From CAZTYI01 sp964466185 (GTDB lineage: Bacteria > Chlamydiota > Chlamydiia > Chlamydiales > SM23-39), in the NCBI GenBank assembly GCA_964466185.1, contig CAYXMS010000003.1, positions 1-64,000 on the forward strand: a DNA stretch of 64,000 nt, given 5' to 3'. The notes below the pieces were generated by a model. The model did not search any database and was not told the DNA's origin. It worked only from the letters and a program-made list of their open reading frames with translations. The translations under genes and the position numbers were made by a program. Of the stretch, positions 50,844 through 59,722 are shown in pieces. Position 1 is the first letter of the stretch. Each line of letters starts with the position of its first letter.

Positions 50844-51452
50844 TTATCTAAAATTTATTTTAACCAAATCAACGATTCCGCCTGAAATCATTTGGATGCC
50901 GATCAAAATAATGATCATACCGCCCAAACGCTCTAAAGCTTGCAGGCCTCTTTCGCCCATATAGTCTTTGATTTTTTTGGCCATTAGCAAAATAATTACC
51001 GAAGGAACCCAGGCAATAAGCAAGGCTAAAGAAGTCATCATCAGCCCTTGCAGTTTGGCATATACCATGACTGCGGCAATGCTGCCGGGGCCTGCCATGC
51101 CAGGAATTGCTAATGGTACAATAAAAGGCTCGTGTTTAGGTATTCCGGCTTTGCCGCCACCGCCCATATGAGGGAAAATCATGTTTAAAGAAATAATAAT
51201 AAGTAAAAAACCGCCGGCAATGCCGATGACGTATTCTGCAATGCCAATGGCATTGAGTACTTGGCGTCCGAAGAAAATAAAGATAATCAGAATGATTAGG
51301 GAAAAAAAGGTTTCTCGCAGAACGATAATTTTTTGTCTTTTACTATCAAAAGGTGCAATTTGAGACAAATAAAGAGGAATTAAAGCGATGGAGCTCATCA
51401 ATAAAAATAGTGCTAAAGCTGTAGATCCTAAACTTAAATCTTTTACTTCCAT
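50844..51452 (-). CDS. MarC-family integral membrane protein
   Basis: 202 residues with six helices. Family marks are FLLMSSIALIPLYLSQIAPF, GGFLLIIISLNMIFPHMGG, PLAIPGMAGPGSIAAVMVY and LERLGGMIIILIGIQMISGG. MarC proteins were once linked to multidrug resistance; the function is unknown, possibly solute transport. The length is normal. Chlamydia also has a member (YhgN-type). Confidence 0.9.
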   Translation of the reverse strand: MEVKDLSLGSTALALFLLMSSIALIPLYLSQIAPFDSKRQKIIVLRETFFSLIILIIFIFFGRQVLNAIGIAEYVIGIAGGFLLIIISLNMIFPHMGGGGKAGIPKHEPFIVPLAIPGMAGPGSIAAVMVYAKLQGLMMTSLALLIAWVPSVIILLMAKKIKDYMGERGLQALERLGGMIIILIGIQMISGGIVDLVKINFR

Positions 51453-51581
51453 AAAAATAACCTTTAATTAAAAATTAAAAAAATCCTTCCTTTTAAAATA
51501 CCATGAATCTTTTATTTTTTGAAACTTATTTTACTTTTTTGAATAAATTGGAATATAATTGTTTTTTTTATCTATGGATTT

Positions 51582-52862
51582 ATGAATAAAAAATTTAAAA
51601 TTGTTACTTTAGGCTGCCGGGTTAATCAATATGAGTCTGAAAAGATTCAGGCTGGGTTGAAAATGCTGGGCTGGGAAAAAGCCGGTTTTTCTGAAAAGGC
51701 TGATCTGATTATTATTAATACTTGCTCTGTAACAAAAAGCGCCGTTAAAAAATCTGTTTACCAATTAAAGTCTGTTTTAAGAAAAGGTATTTGTGCTGAC
51801 AGTGGTAAAATAGTAATAACAGGCTGTGCCGCTCAAAGCGATAAACAGGTATTTGAGAAAATAAGCAGTTTGTTAAATTTAAAAAAATCAAACCAAATCA
51901 ATCTGCAAATAGTGCCGCAGACAAAAAAAGAGCAGATTATAAAAGAAATTTTTCCTCAAAGTCTTCAAAAATCTTTTACTATCTTAAAGCAATTTTCTAA
52001 TCATACACGGGCTTTTGTTAAAGTGCAGGACGGCTGCAACCAATTTTGTTCTTATTGCATTATTCCACATATTCGAGGCCGGTCTGTTTCCAGAGATTTT
52101 AAGAGGGTGATAGCTGAAATAAGCTCTTTTGTAGATCATGGGTTTAAAGAGATTGTCTTAACCGGTATTGACCTGGGAGATTATAAAGATTTAAAAAATA
52201 AAAAGGATTTGGCTGATTTGATCAAAGCGGCGGCTTTGATTCCAAATTTACAAAGACTTAGGCTTTCCTCTATTGGACCGAATGATTTGTCAGAAAAGCT
52301 AATCAATGAGCTTTTACACAATTCTAAGTTAATGCCTTCTTTGCATTTGTCTTTGCAGTCGGGTTCTAATAGAGTTTTAAAAAAAATGAGACGGAACTAT
52401 ACGGCAGAATTTTTCTGGCAAAAAGTGCAAAGCTTAAAAACATCTTTGAAAAATTTTGCGTTTACAACTGATTTAATAGTAGGCTTTCCTTCAGAGACAG
52501 AAGATGATTTTCAAAAAAGTATGCAGATAATAGAACAAGTAGGTTTTGTCAAAGTCCATATTTTTCCGTTTAGCGTAAGGCCAAAAACTTTAGCAGCGAA
52601 AGCAAAAGATTTTGTTGGAATGCAAGAAATTAAACGCAGAGTAAAGATTGCTAAACAGATAGCTGAAAAAACAGCTAATCTGCAAAAAACGGCTTTTATT
52701 AATAAATGCTGTCAGGTTTTAGTGGAAGAACAAAAAGACTTTGGCTATAACGAGCATTTTTTAAAAGTAAAACTTTTAGCTAAAGCAGAAAAAAATCAGC
52801 TGATTAAAACTAAAATAGTGCAAAATAATGAAAAATATTTGATAGGTAGAAAAATATTTTAA
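51582..52862 (+). CDS. mtaB: tRNA t6A37 methylthiotransferase MtaB
   Basis: 426 residues. It converts t6A37 to ms2t6A in ANN-decoding tRNAs. The first cluster Cys are in TLGCRVNQYESEK, IINTCSVT and ITGCAAQ; the radical SAM cluster is CNQFCSYC. IVGFPSETEDDF and the C-terminal TRAM-like part follow. The RVNQYE signature separates MtaB from MiaB, whose gene is also in the window (56411). The start ATG is at 51582 after a 129-base leader. Confidence 0.92.
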   Translation: MNKKFKIVTLGCRVNQYESEKIQAGLKMLGWEKAGFSEKADLIIINTCSVTKSAVKKSVYQLKSVLRKGICADSGKIVITGCAAQSDKQVFEKISSLLNLKKSNQINLQIVPQTKKEQIIKEIFPQSLQKSFTILKQFSNHTRAFVKVQDGCNQFCSYCIIPHIRGRSVSRDFKRVIAEISSFVDHGFKEIVLTGIDLGDYKDLKNKKDLADLIKAAALIPNLQRLRLSSIGPNDLSEKLINELLHNSKLMPSLHLSLQSGSNRVLKKMRRNYTAEFFWQKVQSLKTSLKNFAFTTDLIVGFPSETEDDFQKSMQIIEQVGFVKVHIFPFSVRPKTLAAKAKDFVGMQEIKRRVKIAKQIAEKTANLQKTAFINKCCQVLVEEQKDFGYNEHFLKVKLLAKAEKNQLIKTKIVQNNEKYLIGRKIF

Positions 52863-52934
52863 TATTTTTTTTAAATTTTTCAAGAAAAGTGTGTGTGTGG
52901 CTGTAAGATAAACATAAGTGAAGAAAAATATTTT

Positions 52935-54185
52935 ATGAAAAAAATAAAAGCTAAGCAAAATTTAACTGTTTTTTCCCATGATTCAGGTTGTGAGCTTTTG
53001 ATTCCTTTGACTTTGATTAAAGCTAAGATTTTTGCTACCCGTTTAGAGTTTTATAATTTTAAAAAGCAAAAACTGCTTTTGTCTATTGATTTAAGGTTAA
53101 AGGGTGAAGTCAAAGATTTTACGGTTTTGCAAGATTTGAAAAAAGGTCTGGTACAAGTTACTGGATTTATTAAAAAAGATTTTTTTAAATATCAGCTATT
53201 TTTAGACAATATTAAGAAAAACAAACCTAAAAAAACACAAATCGGACATATTGGCTGGCTTTGGTTAAAAGCTCCGAAAACTGTTTCGGAAGTTGTTTTT
53301 GAAAGGGAAAAAGGCAGGAAAGTTGCAGCCTTGCAAAAACTAGAACTTCCGTTTGCTTTGAAAGAAACAGAGTTTTGTTTGTTACCCAAGGAAAATTTTG
53401 AGCTTTTGTCGTTAGGCAGTCATAAGAAACAGCAGATGGAGATGTTGCAAAAAAGATCCGATCTTACAGAAATTTTGCCTCTTTGGTTTTGGCTTGGTAA
53501 AATGATGCCTGGCAGGAAAAATTTACATAAATTGGATTTAAAAAAAATCAAACCTGTAGGAACCTTAAAGCTTTTGCAAGCTATAGAAATTGCCATTTCA
53601 AATCAGGATAAACAACAGGCTGAGAAATTTTTGCTTTGGCTTTTTAAAACCGGCTTTCAGGGGATTTTCATGCCTTGTCTGTTTGATGCTAAGCATCAGG
53701 GTATTTTAGAGACCGAAAACAATTTTTTATCCCCAAATTGTAATAATATTTCTGATATGCAAATGGCTAACGTGCATACGGACAACATTCAAAAACCAAA
53801 TAATGCTCATGATAAAAAAATACAAACATCTGCAATGGATGTTTCTTGGATTTTAAGTTATGGCGCAATTTTGATTAGGTCTTTGTTTTTTCAGGAAGAG
53901 CTTAACCTTTTTAAAATTTTACCAGTTTCTAATTTTTTTGCTGGCCGGTTTATAAATATTCAAACCCAATTTGGGCTTCTGGATATCGAATGGAGCAAAA
54001 AACTTTTGAAAAAAATGGTTTTAAAAGCAGAAAAATCGGGAAGACTGCAGCTGAGATTGCAAAAACCCTTAAAATCGTTTCGTTTGCTAAGACAGGGACA
54101 GAGAAAAGGTAAAATACTAAATCAAAACAGCTTTATTTTTATTGAGAAATCTAAACTTTATTATTTTGACCGGTTTCAAAAATAA
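52935..54185 (+). CDS. conserved hypothetical protein, chlamydia-type
   Basis: 416 residues from ATG 52935; a GTG at 52893 would add 14 residues that do not look conserved. The N-terminal half looks beta-rich (NLTVFSHDSGCELLIPLTL, IFATRLEFYNFKKQ, DFTVLQDLKKGLVQVTGF). The middle is helical, with an aromatic motif LPLWFWLGKMMPGRKN and a helical part KLLQAIEIAISNQDKQQAEK. No signal or membrane segment is visible. It resembles uncharacterised proteins of Chlamydiae as I recall, without known function. It follows mtaB after 72 bases and precedes ligA. Confidence 0.7.
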   Translation: MKKIKAKQNLTVFSHDSGCELLIPLTLIKAKIFATRLEFYNFKKQKLLLSIDLRLKGEVKDFTVLQDLKKGLVQVTGFIKKDFFKYQLFLDNIKKNKPKKTQIGHIGWLWLKAPKTVSEVVFEREKGRKVAALQKLELPFALKETEFCLLPKENFELLSLGSHKKQQMEMLQKRSDLTEILPLWFWLGKMMPGRKNLHKLDLKKIKPVGTLKLLQAIEIAISNQDKQQAEKFLLWLFKTGFQGIFMPCLFDAKHQGILETENNFLSPNCNNISDMQMANVHTDNIQKPNNAHDKKIQTSAMDVSWILSYGAILIRSLFFQEELNLFKILPVSNFFAGRFINIQTQFGLLDIEWSKKLLKKMVLKAEKSGRLQLRLQKPLKSFRLLRQGQRKGKILNQNSFIFIEKSKLYYFDRFQK

Positions 54186-54286
54186 AACTGTTTTGGAATT
54201 TTTTTTGTTTTGTATATATTCACAAGAACAAATATTTGTAATAGGATTAGCTCTTTAAGGTTGTTCTATAGGAGGCTTTTTCAGCC

Positions 54287-56290
54287 ATGTTAAAAAAAAT
54301 TCAAAGCAAAAAAGATTACCTAAAGCAAATCGAGGAAATAAAAAAACATGATGAGCTTTATTATCAGAAAAATAAACCCGAAATTTCTGATTATGAATAT
54401 GATCTTTTAGTAAAAGCAGTAGAAAAAGCAGAAAAAGAACATCCTGAATGGATGGTCAAAGATACGCCTACTCAAAAAGTGGGGGAAAAAACGTCCAAAG
54501 GTTTTAAACAGGACAAACATGAAACGCAAATGCTTTCTTTGGCCAATACTTATTCTGAAAAAGAAGTAGAAGACTTTTTAAAAAGAGTAGAAAAGCTTTT
54601 GGGTAAACAAGGGATTGCTTATTGTTTGGAACTGAAAATGGATGGTACGGCAGTTTCTTTGCGTTATGATAAAGGTATGTTAAAAAGAGCGCTAACCAGG
54701 GGCAGCGGTAAAATAGGCGATGATATTACTGGGAATATTAGGACTATCAAATCTCTTCCTCTAAAATTGTCGGGAAAATGTCCTGATGTTCTAGAAGTCA
54801 GAGGGGAAGTTTTTTTAAGCAAACAAAATTTTTTAGAGCTTAATCAGCAAAGAGAGGAAGCCGGAGAGGATGTTTGGGCTAATCCGCGCAATGCAGCAGC
54901 CGGTTCTTTAAAACTTTTGGATTCTCAAGAGGTAGCCAAAAGAAAACTGGATATTGTTTGCTATGGCATTGCCCATGCGGAAAAATATGTGGATACTCAA
55001 TATGAACTGCACCATTTTTTAAAAGAAATGAAAATTCCGACTAGTTCTGAAGATTTTTTGGTTAAAGCCTATGATTTATCGGGAATTTTAAAATTTGCTG
55101 ATAAAGTGCAAGCCAAACGGGATAAGCTGCCGTTTGAAATTGATGGAATTGTGATTAAAGTAGATGATTTGAAACTGCATGACAGATTAGGAGTTACTGG
55201 AAAAAAACCCAGATTTGCTGTGGCCTATAAATTTGCTCCAGAACAAGCTAGGACAAAGATTGAAGATATTATAGTACAAGTGGGTAGAACTGGAGTTTTA
55301 ACGCCAGTTGCAGAGCTAGAGCCTGTATCTCTTGCCGGTTCTACTATTTCCAGAGCGACTTTGCATAATCAAGACGAGATTCAACGTAAAGATATCCGGA
55401 TAAAAGATACGGTGATGATTGAAAAAGGCGGCGATGTTATTCCTAAAGTATTAGAAGTTGATAAGAAAAAAAGGCCTGCAAATTCCAGGATTTGGCAGAT
55501 GCCTGAGAAATGTCCGGTTTGCGGAACAAAGACGATTCATCTCAAAGGAGAAGTCGCTGTCAGATGTCCTAACAGTAAATGCTCAGGGCGCCAGCATCGC
55601 AATTTAGTTTTTTTTGTTTCTAAGCCGGCTATGGATATTGATCATTTAGGTCCAAAGGTTATAGGCAAACTGATTGAGAAAAATCTGATTAGCCGCCCTT
55701 CTGATATTTATGCTTTAGATGAAAAAATGCTTTTTCAAATTGAAGGGTTTAAAGAAAAATCAGTTAAAAATTTGCTCGATAGCATTGAAAAATCTAAAAA
55801 TTGTTCTCTTGCCCGTTTTATTTTAGCTTTGGAAATCAAATATGTGGGCGCTGAATCGGCAGAGCTTTTGGCAGAAGAGTTTGGCAGTTTAGATAAAATT
55901 ATGGATGTGGATGAAAAAGAGTTTTTAGCCATAGAAGGCATCGGAGAAAAAGTGGCTAAGAGTATTGCTGAATATTTTGAAGATAAAGAAAATGTCAAAG
56001 AAATTAAAAGACTGTTAGATAGAGGGGTTAAACCTCATGCAGAAAAAAAGCAAAAAATAGCAGGCCATACATTTTTTGGTAAAATTTTTGTTTTAACCGG
56101 AGCTTTAACTGATTTTACTAGGGATGAAGCTTCTAGGGTTATTAAAGAAAGAGGTGGAAAGATTGCTTCTTCAGTGAGCAAAAAAACTGATTTTGTTTTG
56201 GTTGGTGATGATCCTGGATCTAAATATAACAAAGCTACAAAATTGGGTGTTAAAACCCTTTTTGAAAAAGAATTTAAAAAAATGCTGTAG
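54287..56290 (+). CDS. ligA: NAD-dependent DNA ligase
   Basis: 667 residues. It seals nicks in DNA with NAD+. The adenylation lysine is in CLELKMDGTAVSL. The Ia and adenylation domains show ISDYEYDLLVKAVEKAE and NPRNAAAGSLK. The zinc finger is CPVCGTKTIHL with RCPNSKCSGRQ. Helix-hairpin-helix motifs (EEFGSLDKIMDVDEKEFL, IEGIGEKVAKSI) and a C-terminal BRCT domain (about 590-667, FVLTGALTDFTRDEA) complete it. An AGGAGG-like site lies 11 bases before the ATG. Confidence 0.97.
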   Translation: MLKKIQSKKDYLKQIEEIKKHDELYYQKNKPEISDYEYDLLVKAVEKAEKEHPEWMVKDTPTQKVGEKTSKGFKQDKHETQMLSLANTYSEKEVEDFLKRVEKLLGKQGIAYCLELKMDGTAVSLRYDKGMLKRALTRGSGKIGDDITGNIRTIKSLPLKLSGKCPDVLEVRGEVFLSKQNFLELNQQREEAGEDVWANPRNAAAGSLKLLDSQEVAKRKLDIVCYGIAHAEKYVDTQYELHHFLKEMKIPTSSEDFLVKAYDLSGILKFADKVQAKRDKLPFEIDGIVIKVDDLKLHDRLGVTGKKPRFAVAYKFAPEQARTKIEDIIVQVGRTGVLTPVAELEPVSLAGSTISRATLHNQDEIQRKDIRIKDTVMIEKGGDVIPKVLEVDKKKRPANSRIWQMPEKCPVCGTKTIHLKGEVAVRCPNSKCSGRQHRNLVFFVSKPAMDIDHLGPKVIGKLIEKNLISRPSDIYALDEKMLFQIEGFKEKSVKNLLDSIEKSKNCSLARFILALEIKYVGAESAELLAEEFGSLDKIMDVDEKEFLAIEGIGEKVAKSIAEYFEDKENVKEIKRLLDRGVKPHAEKKQKIAGHTFFGKIFVLTGALTDFTRDEASRVIKERGGKIASSVSKKTDFVLVGDDPGSKYNKATKLGVKTLFEKEFKKML

Positions 56291-56410
56291 GGATTTTGAG
56301 AAGCGGTGATATAAATGCCTAAAAAAATAAAGTCCGGTTTTTAAAAAATAGGATAAAAACAATATTAAAAAAAACGAACAAAATCAAAAACTGTTAAAAG
56401 AAATATCTAA

Positions 56411-57706
56411 TTAATTAATTAATTTTCCTAGAAAGGTCTGGTGTTGAAATTTTTCTAATTTTACTTTTTGAAATGAACCGATTAATCTAACCGGGGCTGG
56501 GAAAATCACTTTTTTTAGATCTCTGGTTTTACCTTTTAAAAAACCTTGTTCTTTATTTTGCCGTTCTACGAGGACTTGCACAGTTTTACCTATTTGTTTT
56601 TGAGCGTTTGCTTTTTGTATTTGATGAAAAAGAGCAAATATTTTTTGTAGCCTTTGAGATTTTATGTTTTTAGTTATTTCATCTTTCAGGCGGTAAGCAG
56701 GAGTGTTTTTTCTGGGGCTGTAATTGTATAAAAAAGCATTTATGAAGCCGACTTTTTGAAAAACCTCAAGCGTCTCGGAAAAATCTTCTTCGGTTTCTGT
56801 CGGAAAGCCGACAATGATATCTGTTCCTAAAGTAATGTCGGGTACTAAAGATTTCAAAGTTTCGACTTTTTCCAGGTAATTTTCTTTTGTATAGCAACGA
56901 TTCATTTTTTTTAAAATGCAGCTGGAACCTGATTGCAGAGGCAGATGCAAATGTTCGCAAACGCTTTTTAGATCTTTGATAGCCTGCATCAGATCATAGC
57001 TGATATCTTTGGGATGGGAAGTTAAAAAGCGGACTCTTGGTATGCCTATTTTATCAATCGCATACAGCAGATCGGTAAAATTTTTACCCTGGTTGAAATA
57101 GGAATTGACATTTTGGCCCAGCAACACAATTTCTAAATAGCCTAGGTTTTTAAGTTTTTTACACTCTTCTACGGTTTTTGTGAAATCACGGGAGATTTCC
57201 CTGCCTCTGGTATAAGGCACAACGCAATATGAACAAAAATTATTGCAGCCGCGGATGATAGAAACATAAGCAGAGATTTTATTAGAGCGTTTTAAGTTTT
57301 CGTATTCAAAGAATCCTAGCTTGCGGTCTAATTGTAAAACTGCTTCTTTTTGAGTTAAAGCTTTGTCAATAACTTGGTTTAGGTTGGATAAATTATCAGT
57401 ACCGATTAAAAAGCCTATTTGAGGGATTTTTTGGATTAATTTTTCTTTTTTTAACATAGGCATACAGCCGGCGATGCCAATCAGCGGTTTTTTTTGTTTT
57501 CTGAGCATAATGCCGATTTTGCCAAGTACTTTGCGTTCTGCCAAATCCCTAACCGAACAGGTATTAAAGATCACCAGATCCGCTTGATCTTCGTGCTTGG
57601 CAGGCTCAAGGCCTCTTTGAATGAGCAAGCTGTGTATCAGTTCAGAGTCTAGCTCATTCATCTGACAGCCGTAAGTGCGAATGAAAAAAGTTTTTAAAAG
57701 CTTCAT
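56411..57706 (-). CDS. miaB: tRNA i6A37 methylthiotransferase MiaB
   Basis: 431 residues. It makes ms2i6A37 in UNN-decoding tRNAs. N-terminal cluster Cys are in RTYGCQMNELDSE, FNTCSVRD and GIAGCMP. The radical SAM cluster is CNNFCSYC, then VPYTRGREISR. The catalytic core includes EIVLLGQNVNSY, LPLQSGSS and IVGFPTETEEDF, and a TRAM domain ends it. It converges with ligA with 120 bases between them and no clear terminator. Confidence 0.95.
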   Translation of the reverse strand: MKLLKTFFIRTYGCQMNELDSELIHSLLIQRGLEPAKHEDQADLVIFNTCSVRDLAERKVLGKIGIMLRKQKKPLIGIAGCMPMLKKEKLIQKIPQIGFLIGTDNLSNLNQVIDKALTQKEAVLQLDRKLGFFEYENLKRSNKISAYVSIIRGCNNFCSYCVVPYTRGREISRDFTKTVEECKKLKNLGYLEIVLLGQNVNSYFNQGKNFTDLLYAIDKIGIPRVRFLTSHPKDISYDLMQAIKDLKSVCEHLHLPLQSGSSCILKKMNRCYTKENYLEKVETLKSLVPDITLGTDIIVGFPTETEEDFSETLEVFQKVGFINAFLYNYSPRKNTPAYRLKDEITKNIKSQRLQKIFALFHQIQKANAQKQIGKTVQVLVERQNKEQGFLKGKTRDLKKVIFPAPVRLIGSFQKVKLEKFQHQTFLGKLIN

Positions 57707-58038
57707 TTAAAAAAATAATTAATAAAAAAATTATAAAATCTGTTTGGCAAATTATAAATCTTAGCAGAAAAAATTCTTATTTAAAAATCTAAAATTTGAT
57801 CTTTAGGGTCAACTGCTGGTAGCTATGGAATTGACATTCTTTTTATGGCTAAAGTCAGGGGTATTATGCTGTCGTTGATAATTTTTTAAAAACAAGTAAA
57901 AATTTAACAAATAACAATCAAACTTTGAAAAAAATTAAAAAAATAGGTTTAAAAAGGTTTTTAAACAAGACAAAAAACTTGGCAAAAATCAATGAAAAAC
58001 TTATTCTTATAGTAGTTTTTAAAATATGGAATGGTGAA

Positions 58039-58491
58039 ATGAATAAATATAAACCGACTAAAACTTCACTCAAAACCAAAAGCCAGTCTTTTCAGGAAAA
58101 GATTTGGTTTCTGTTAGATGCTAGAGGAAAAATTTTAGGTAGGCTGGCTGCAGAAGTGGCTAAGATTTTAACTGGCAAACATAAGCCTTCTTATACTCCT
58201 AATATAGACACTGGCGATGGTGTAATTATCATTAATGCTGACAAAATTGAAGTTACAGGAGCAAAGGAAGCGCGTAAGATATACCGTCATTATACTGGTT
58301 TTATGAGTGGTTTAAAAGAAGTCCCTTACCGTGAGCTAAAAGCTAAAAAGCCTGAAGAAATTTTACAAAGGGCTATTTCTGGCATGATGCCTAAAAGCAG
58401 GTTAGGGCGCCAGCAACTAAAAAAACTGAAAATTGTAGTTGGAGAAAAGCATAATATGGAGGCGCAAAAACCTCTTTCTGTAAACATTTAA
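58039..58491 (+). CDS. rplM: 50S ribosomal protein L13
   Basis: 150 residues from ATG 58039; an upstream TTG at 57925 would add 38 basic residues not seen in the family, so the shorter form is preferred. Family marks are KIWFLLDARGKILGRLAAEV, TGKHKPSYTPNIDTGD and GMMPKSRLGRQQLKKLKIVV. It forms the usual pair with rpsI 35 bases downstream. The region 57707-58038 before it is AT-rich with a TTGACA at 57831 but no well-spaced -10. Confidence 0.95.
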   Translation: MNKYKPTKTSLKTKSQSFQEKIWFLLDARGKILGRLAAEVAKILTGKHKPSYTPNIDTGDGVIIINADKIEVTGAKEARKIYRHYTGFMSGLKEVPYRELKAKKPEEILQRAISGMMPKSRLGRQQLKKLKIVVGEKHNMEAQKPLSVNI

Positions 58492-58526
58492 ATTTTAATT
58501 TTAATAGGCAAACTTGGATTTAATTC

Positions 58527-58919
58527 ATGAAAAAAAAAGAATTTATAGGCATTGGTAGAAGAAAAACAGCTGTAGCTTCTGTTAGAATGCGTTTGGGAAC
58601 AGGGCAGATTAATATAAATGGCAGAAAATTAGACGAGTATTTTTTACTTGCTTTAGAACGAGATAATATTTTATCCCCCCTCAAGAAATTTGCTTCTTTA
58701 GATAAATATGATTTGATTTTGCGGATTAAAGGCGGCGGCATTGCAGCTCAAGCAGAAGCTGCTAGATTAGGAATTGCCAGAGCTATGGTTAAAGAAAATG
58801 ATGAGTTAAGATCGGCATTAAAAGATTTGGGTTATTTAACCAGAGATCCGCGTAAGAAAGAGCGTAAAAAATATGGCCGTAAAAAGGCCCGTAAGAGATT
58901 CCAGTTCTCTAAGCGTTAA
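58527..58919 (+). CDS. rpsI: 30S ribosomal protein S9
   Basis: 130 residues. It contains GIGRRKTAVASVRMRLGTG, IKGGGIAAQAEAARLGIARA and the basic C-terminal tail ending KKARKRFQFSKR, which reaches the P-site tRNA. It is co-transcribed with rplM and followed by a repeat hairpin and a terminator. Confidence 0.97.
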   Translation: MKKKEFIGIGRRKTAVASVRMRLGTGQININGRKLDEYFLLALERDNILSPLKKFASLDKYDLILRIKGGGIAAQAEAARLGIARAMVKENDELRSALKDLGYLTRDPRKKERKKYGRKKARKRFQFSKR

Positions 58920-58974
58920 TTTATCAAAAAAAATACCAGCAAAATCTGTTTCTTTTCGGAGAGCTGGGAATTAT

Positions 58975-59003
58975 GAATCCTTCGCCTTTAGGCGAGGGAG
59001 GTT
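58975..59003 (+). repeat. dispersed hairpin, IS200/IS605 right-end-like (copy 5)
   Basis: CCTTCGCC (58979-58986), loop TTTA, GGCGAGGG (58991-58998), then AGGTTCAA; all eight pairs form (one T-G). In frame it reads ESFAFRRGRF, like a TnpB C-terminus. It sits between the rpsI stop and the rpsI terminator. Confidence 0.55.
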
Positions 59004-59040
59004 CAATATAAGTTATCTTCCTCCTTGTTTATCAAGAAAG

Positions 59041-59069
59041 ACCCTTGGGATTTTTTCCAGGGGTTTTTT
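59041..59069 (+). terminator. intrinsic terminator of rplM-rpsI
   Basis: ACCCTTGG (59041-59048) pairs with CCAGGGGT (59057-59064) with one mismatch, followed by a T-run to 59069. Confidence 0.75.
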
Positions 59070-59233
59070 ATGTTTTAACTACTTTTTAAAGCATGATTTT
59101 TTGCTTATTTAAGTAATTAAATATTTAAATAAATATTTTTATAAAAAATGATTTAAGTTTTTTTTATTGATAATAAAAAAGAATATTAATATGTATTTAA
59201 ATATAATCTTCAGAATGAAGGATGCTTAATTAT

Positions 59234-59722
59234 ATGTTTATTGTATCTGACAAAAATTTTAACAAACCAATTTCTGCTTCTGCTTTAGAGGTTTGTAATA
59301 TTCATTTGTTTGATGAGAATATAAGTCCGCATGAGGTAATTTTTGGCAACCGCATTTTAGAAATAGTTAGTTGCTATGCAGATAAAGTAGCTTTATCTCA
59401 TAGCGGTATTCAATGTCATACAGCAGGCATTGATTTTGTCCGTTTTTTTGCTCAGGCGAAACGGGGGGATGTTTTAATTTGTAAAGCCTCGATTAATAGA
59501 AGCTGGCAGAATTCTATGGAAGTAGGAGTTAAAGTTATTGCGGAAGATTTTCGTTCTTTAGAACACAAACATATTTTATCTGCTTATTTTACTTATGAAG
59601 CTTATGATATTGATAACAAACCTATGCCGGTGCCTTTTGCTATTTGGGAAACAAAAGACCAAAAACGGCGGTTTGCTGATGCTCAAAAGCGTCGTCATTT
59701 ACGTTTAAAACGTTCTAGTTAA
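59234..59722 (+). CDS. hotdog-fold acyl-CoA thioesterase (YciA-like)
   Basis: 162 residues from ATG 59234; an in-frame ATG at 59222 overlaps the AAGGA ribosome site itself and is less likely. It hydrolyses acyl-CoA to free acid and CoA. The active-site stretch is VIFGNRILEIVSCYADKVAL, then GIDFVRFFAQAKRGDVLI and NRSWQNSMEVGVKV. The single-domain form usually acts as a hexamer. It ends convergently in lptG with a 4-base overlap. Confidence 0.85.
   Translation: MFIVSDKNFNKPISASALEVCNIHLFDENISPHEVIFGNRILEIVSCYADKVALSHSGIQCHTAGIDFVRFFAQAKRGDVLICKASINRSWQNSMEVGVKVIAEDFRSLEHKHILSAYFTYEAYDIDNKPMPVPFAIWETKDQKRRFADAQKRRHLRLKRSS

Noticed and set aside
57831..57867. TTGACA ... TATTAT as an rplM promoter
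   Set aside because: The spacer is 25 bases, too long for a sigma-70-type promoter.
57925..58038. N-terminal extension of ribosomal protein L13
   Set aside because: The extra 38 residues start with TTG, are not part of the L13 family and look like translated AT-rich leader.
58873..59112. 79-codon frame across the rpsI end
   Set aside because: It overlaps rpsI in another frame and runs through the hairpin repeat and terminator. The TnpB-like tail in it is treated as a repeat relic.
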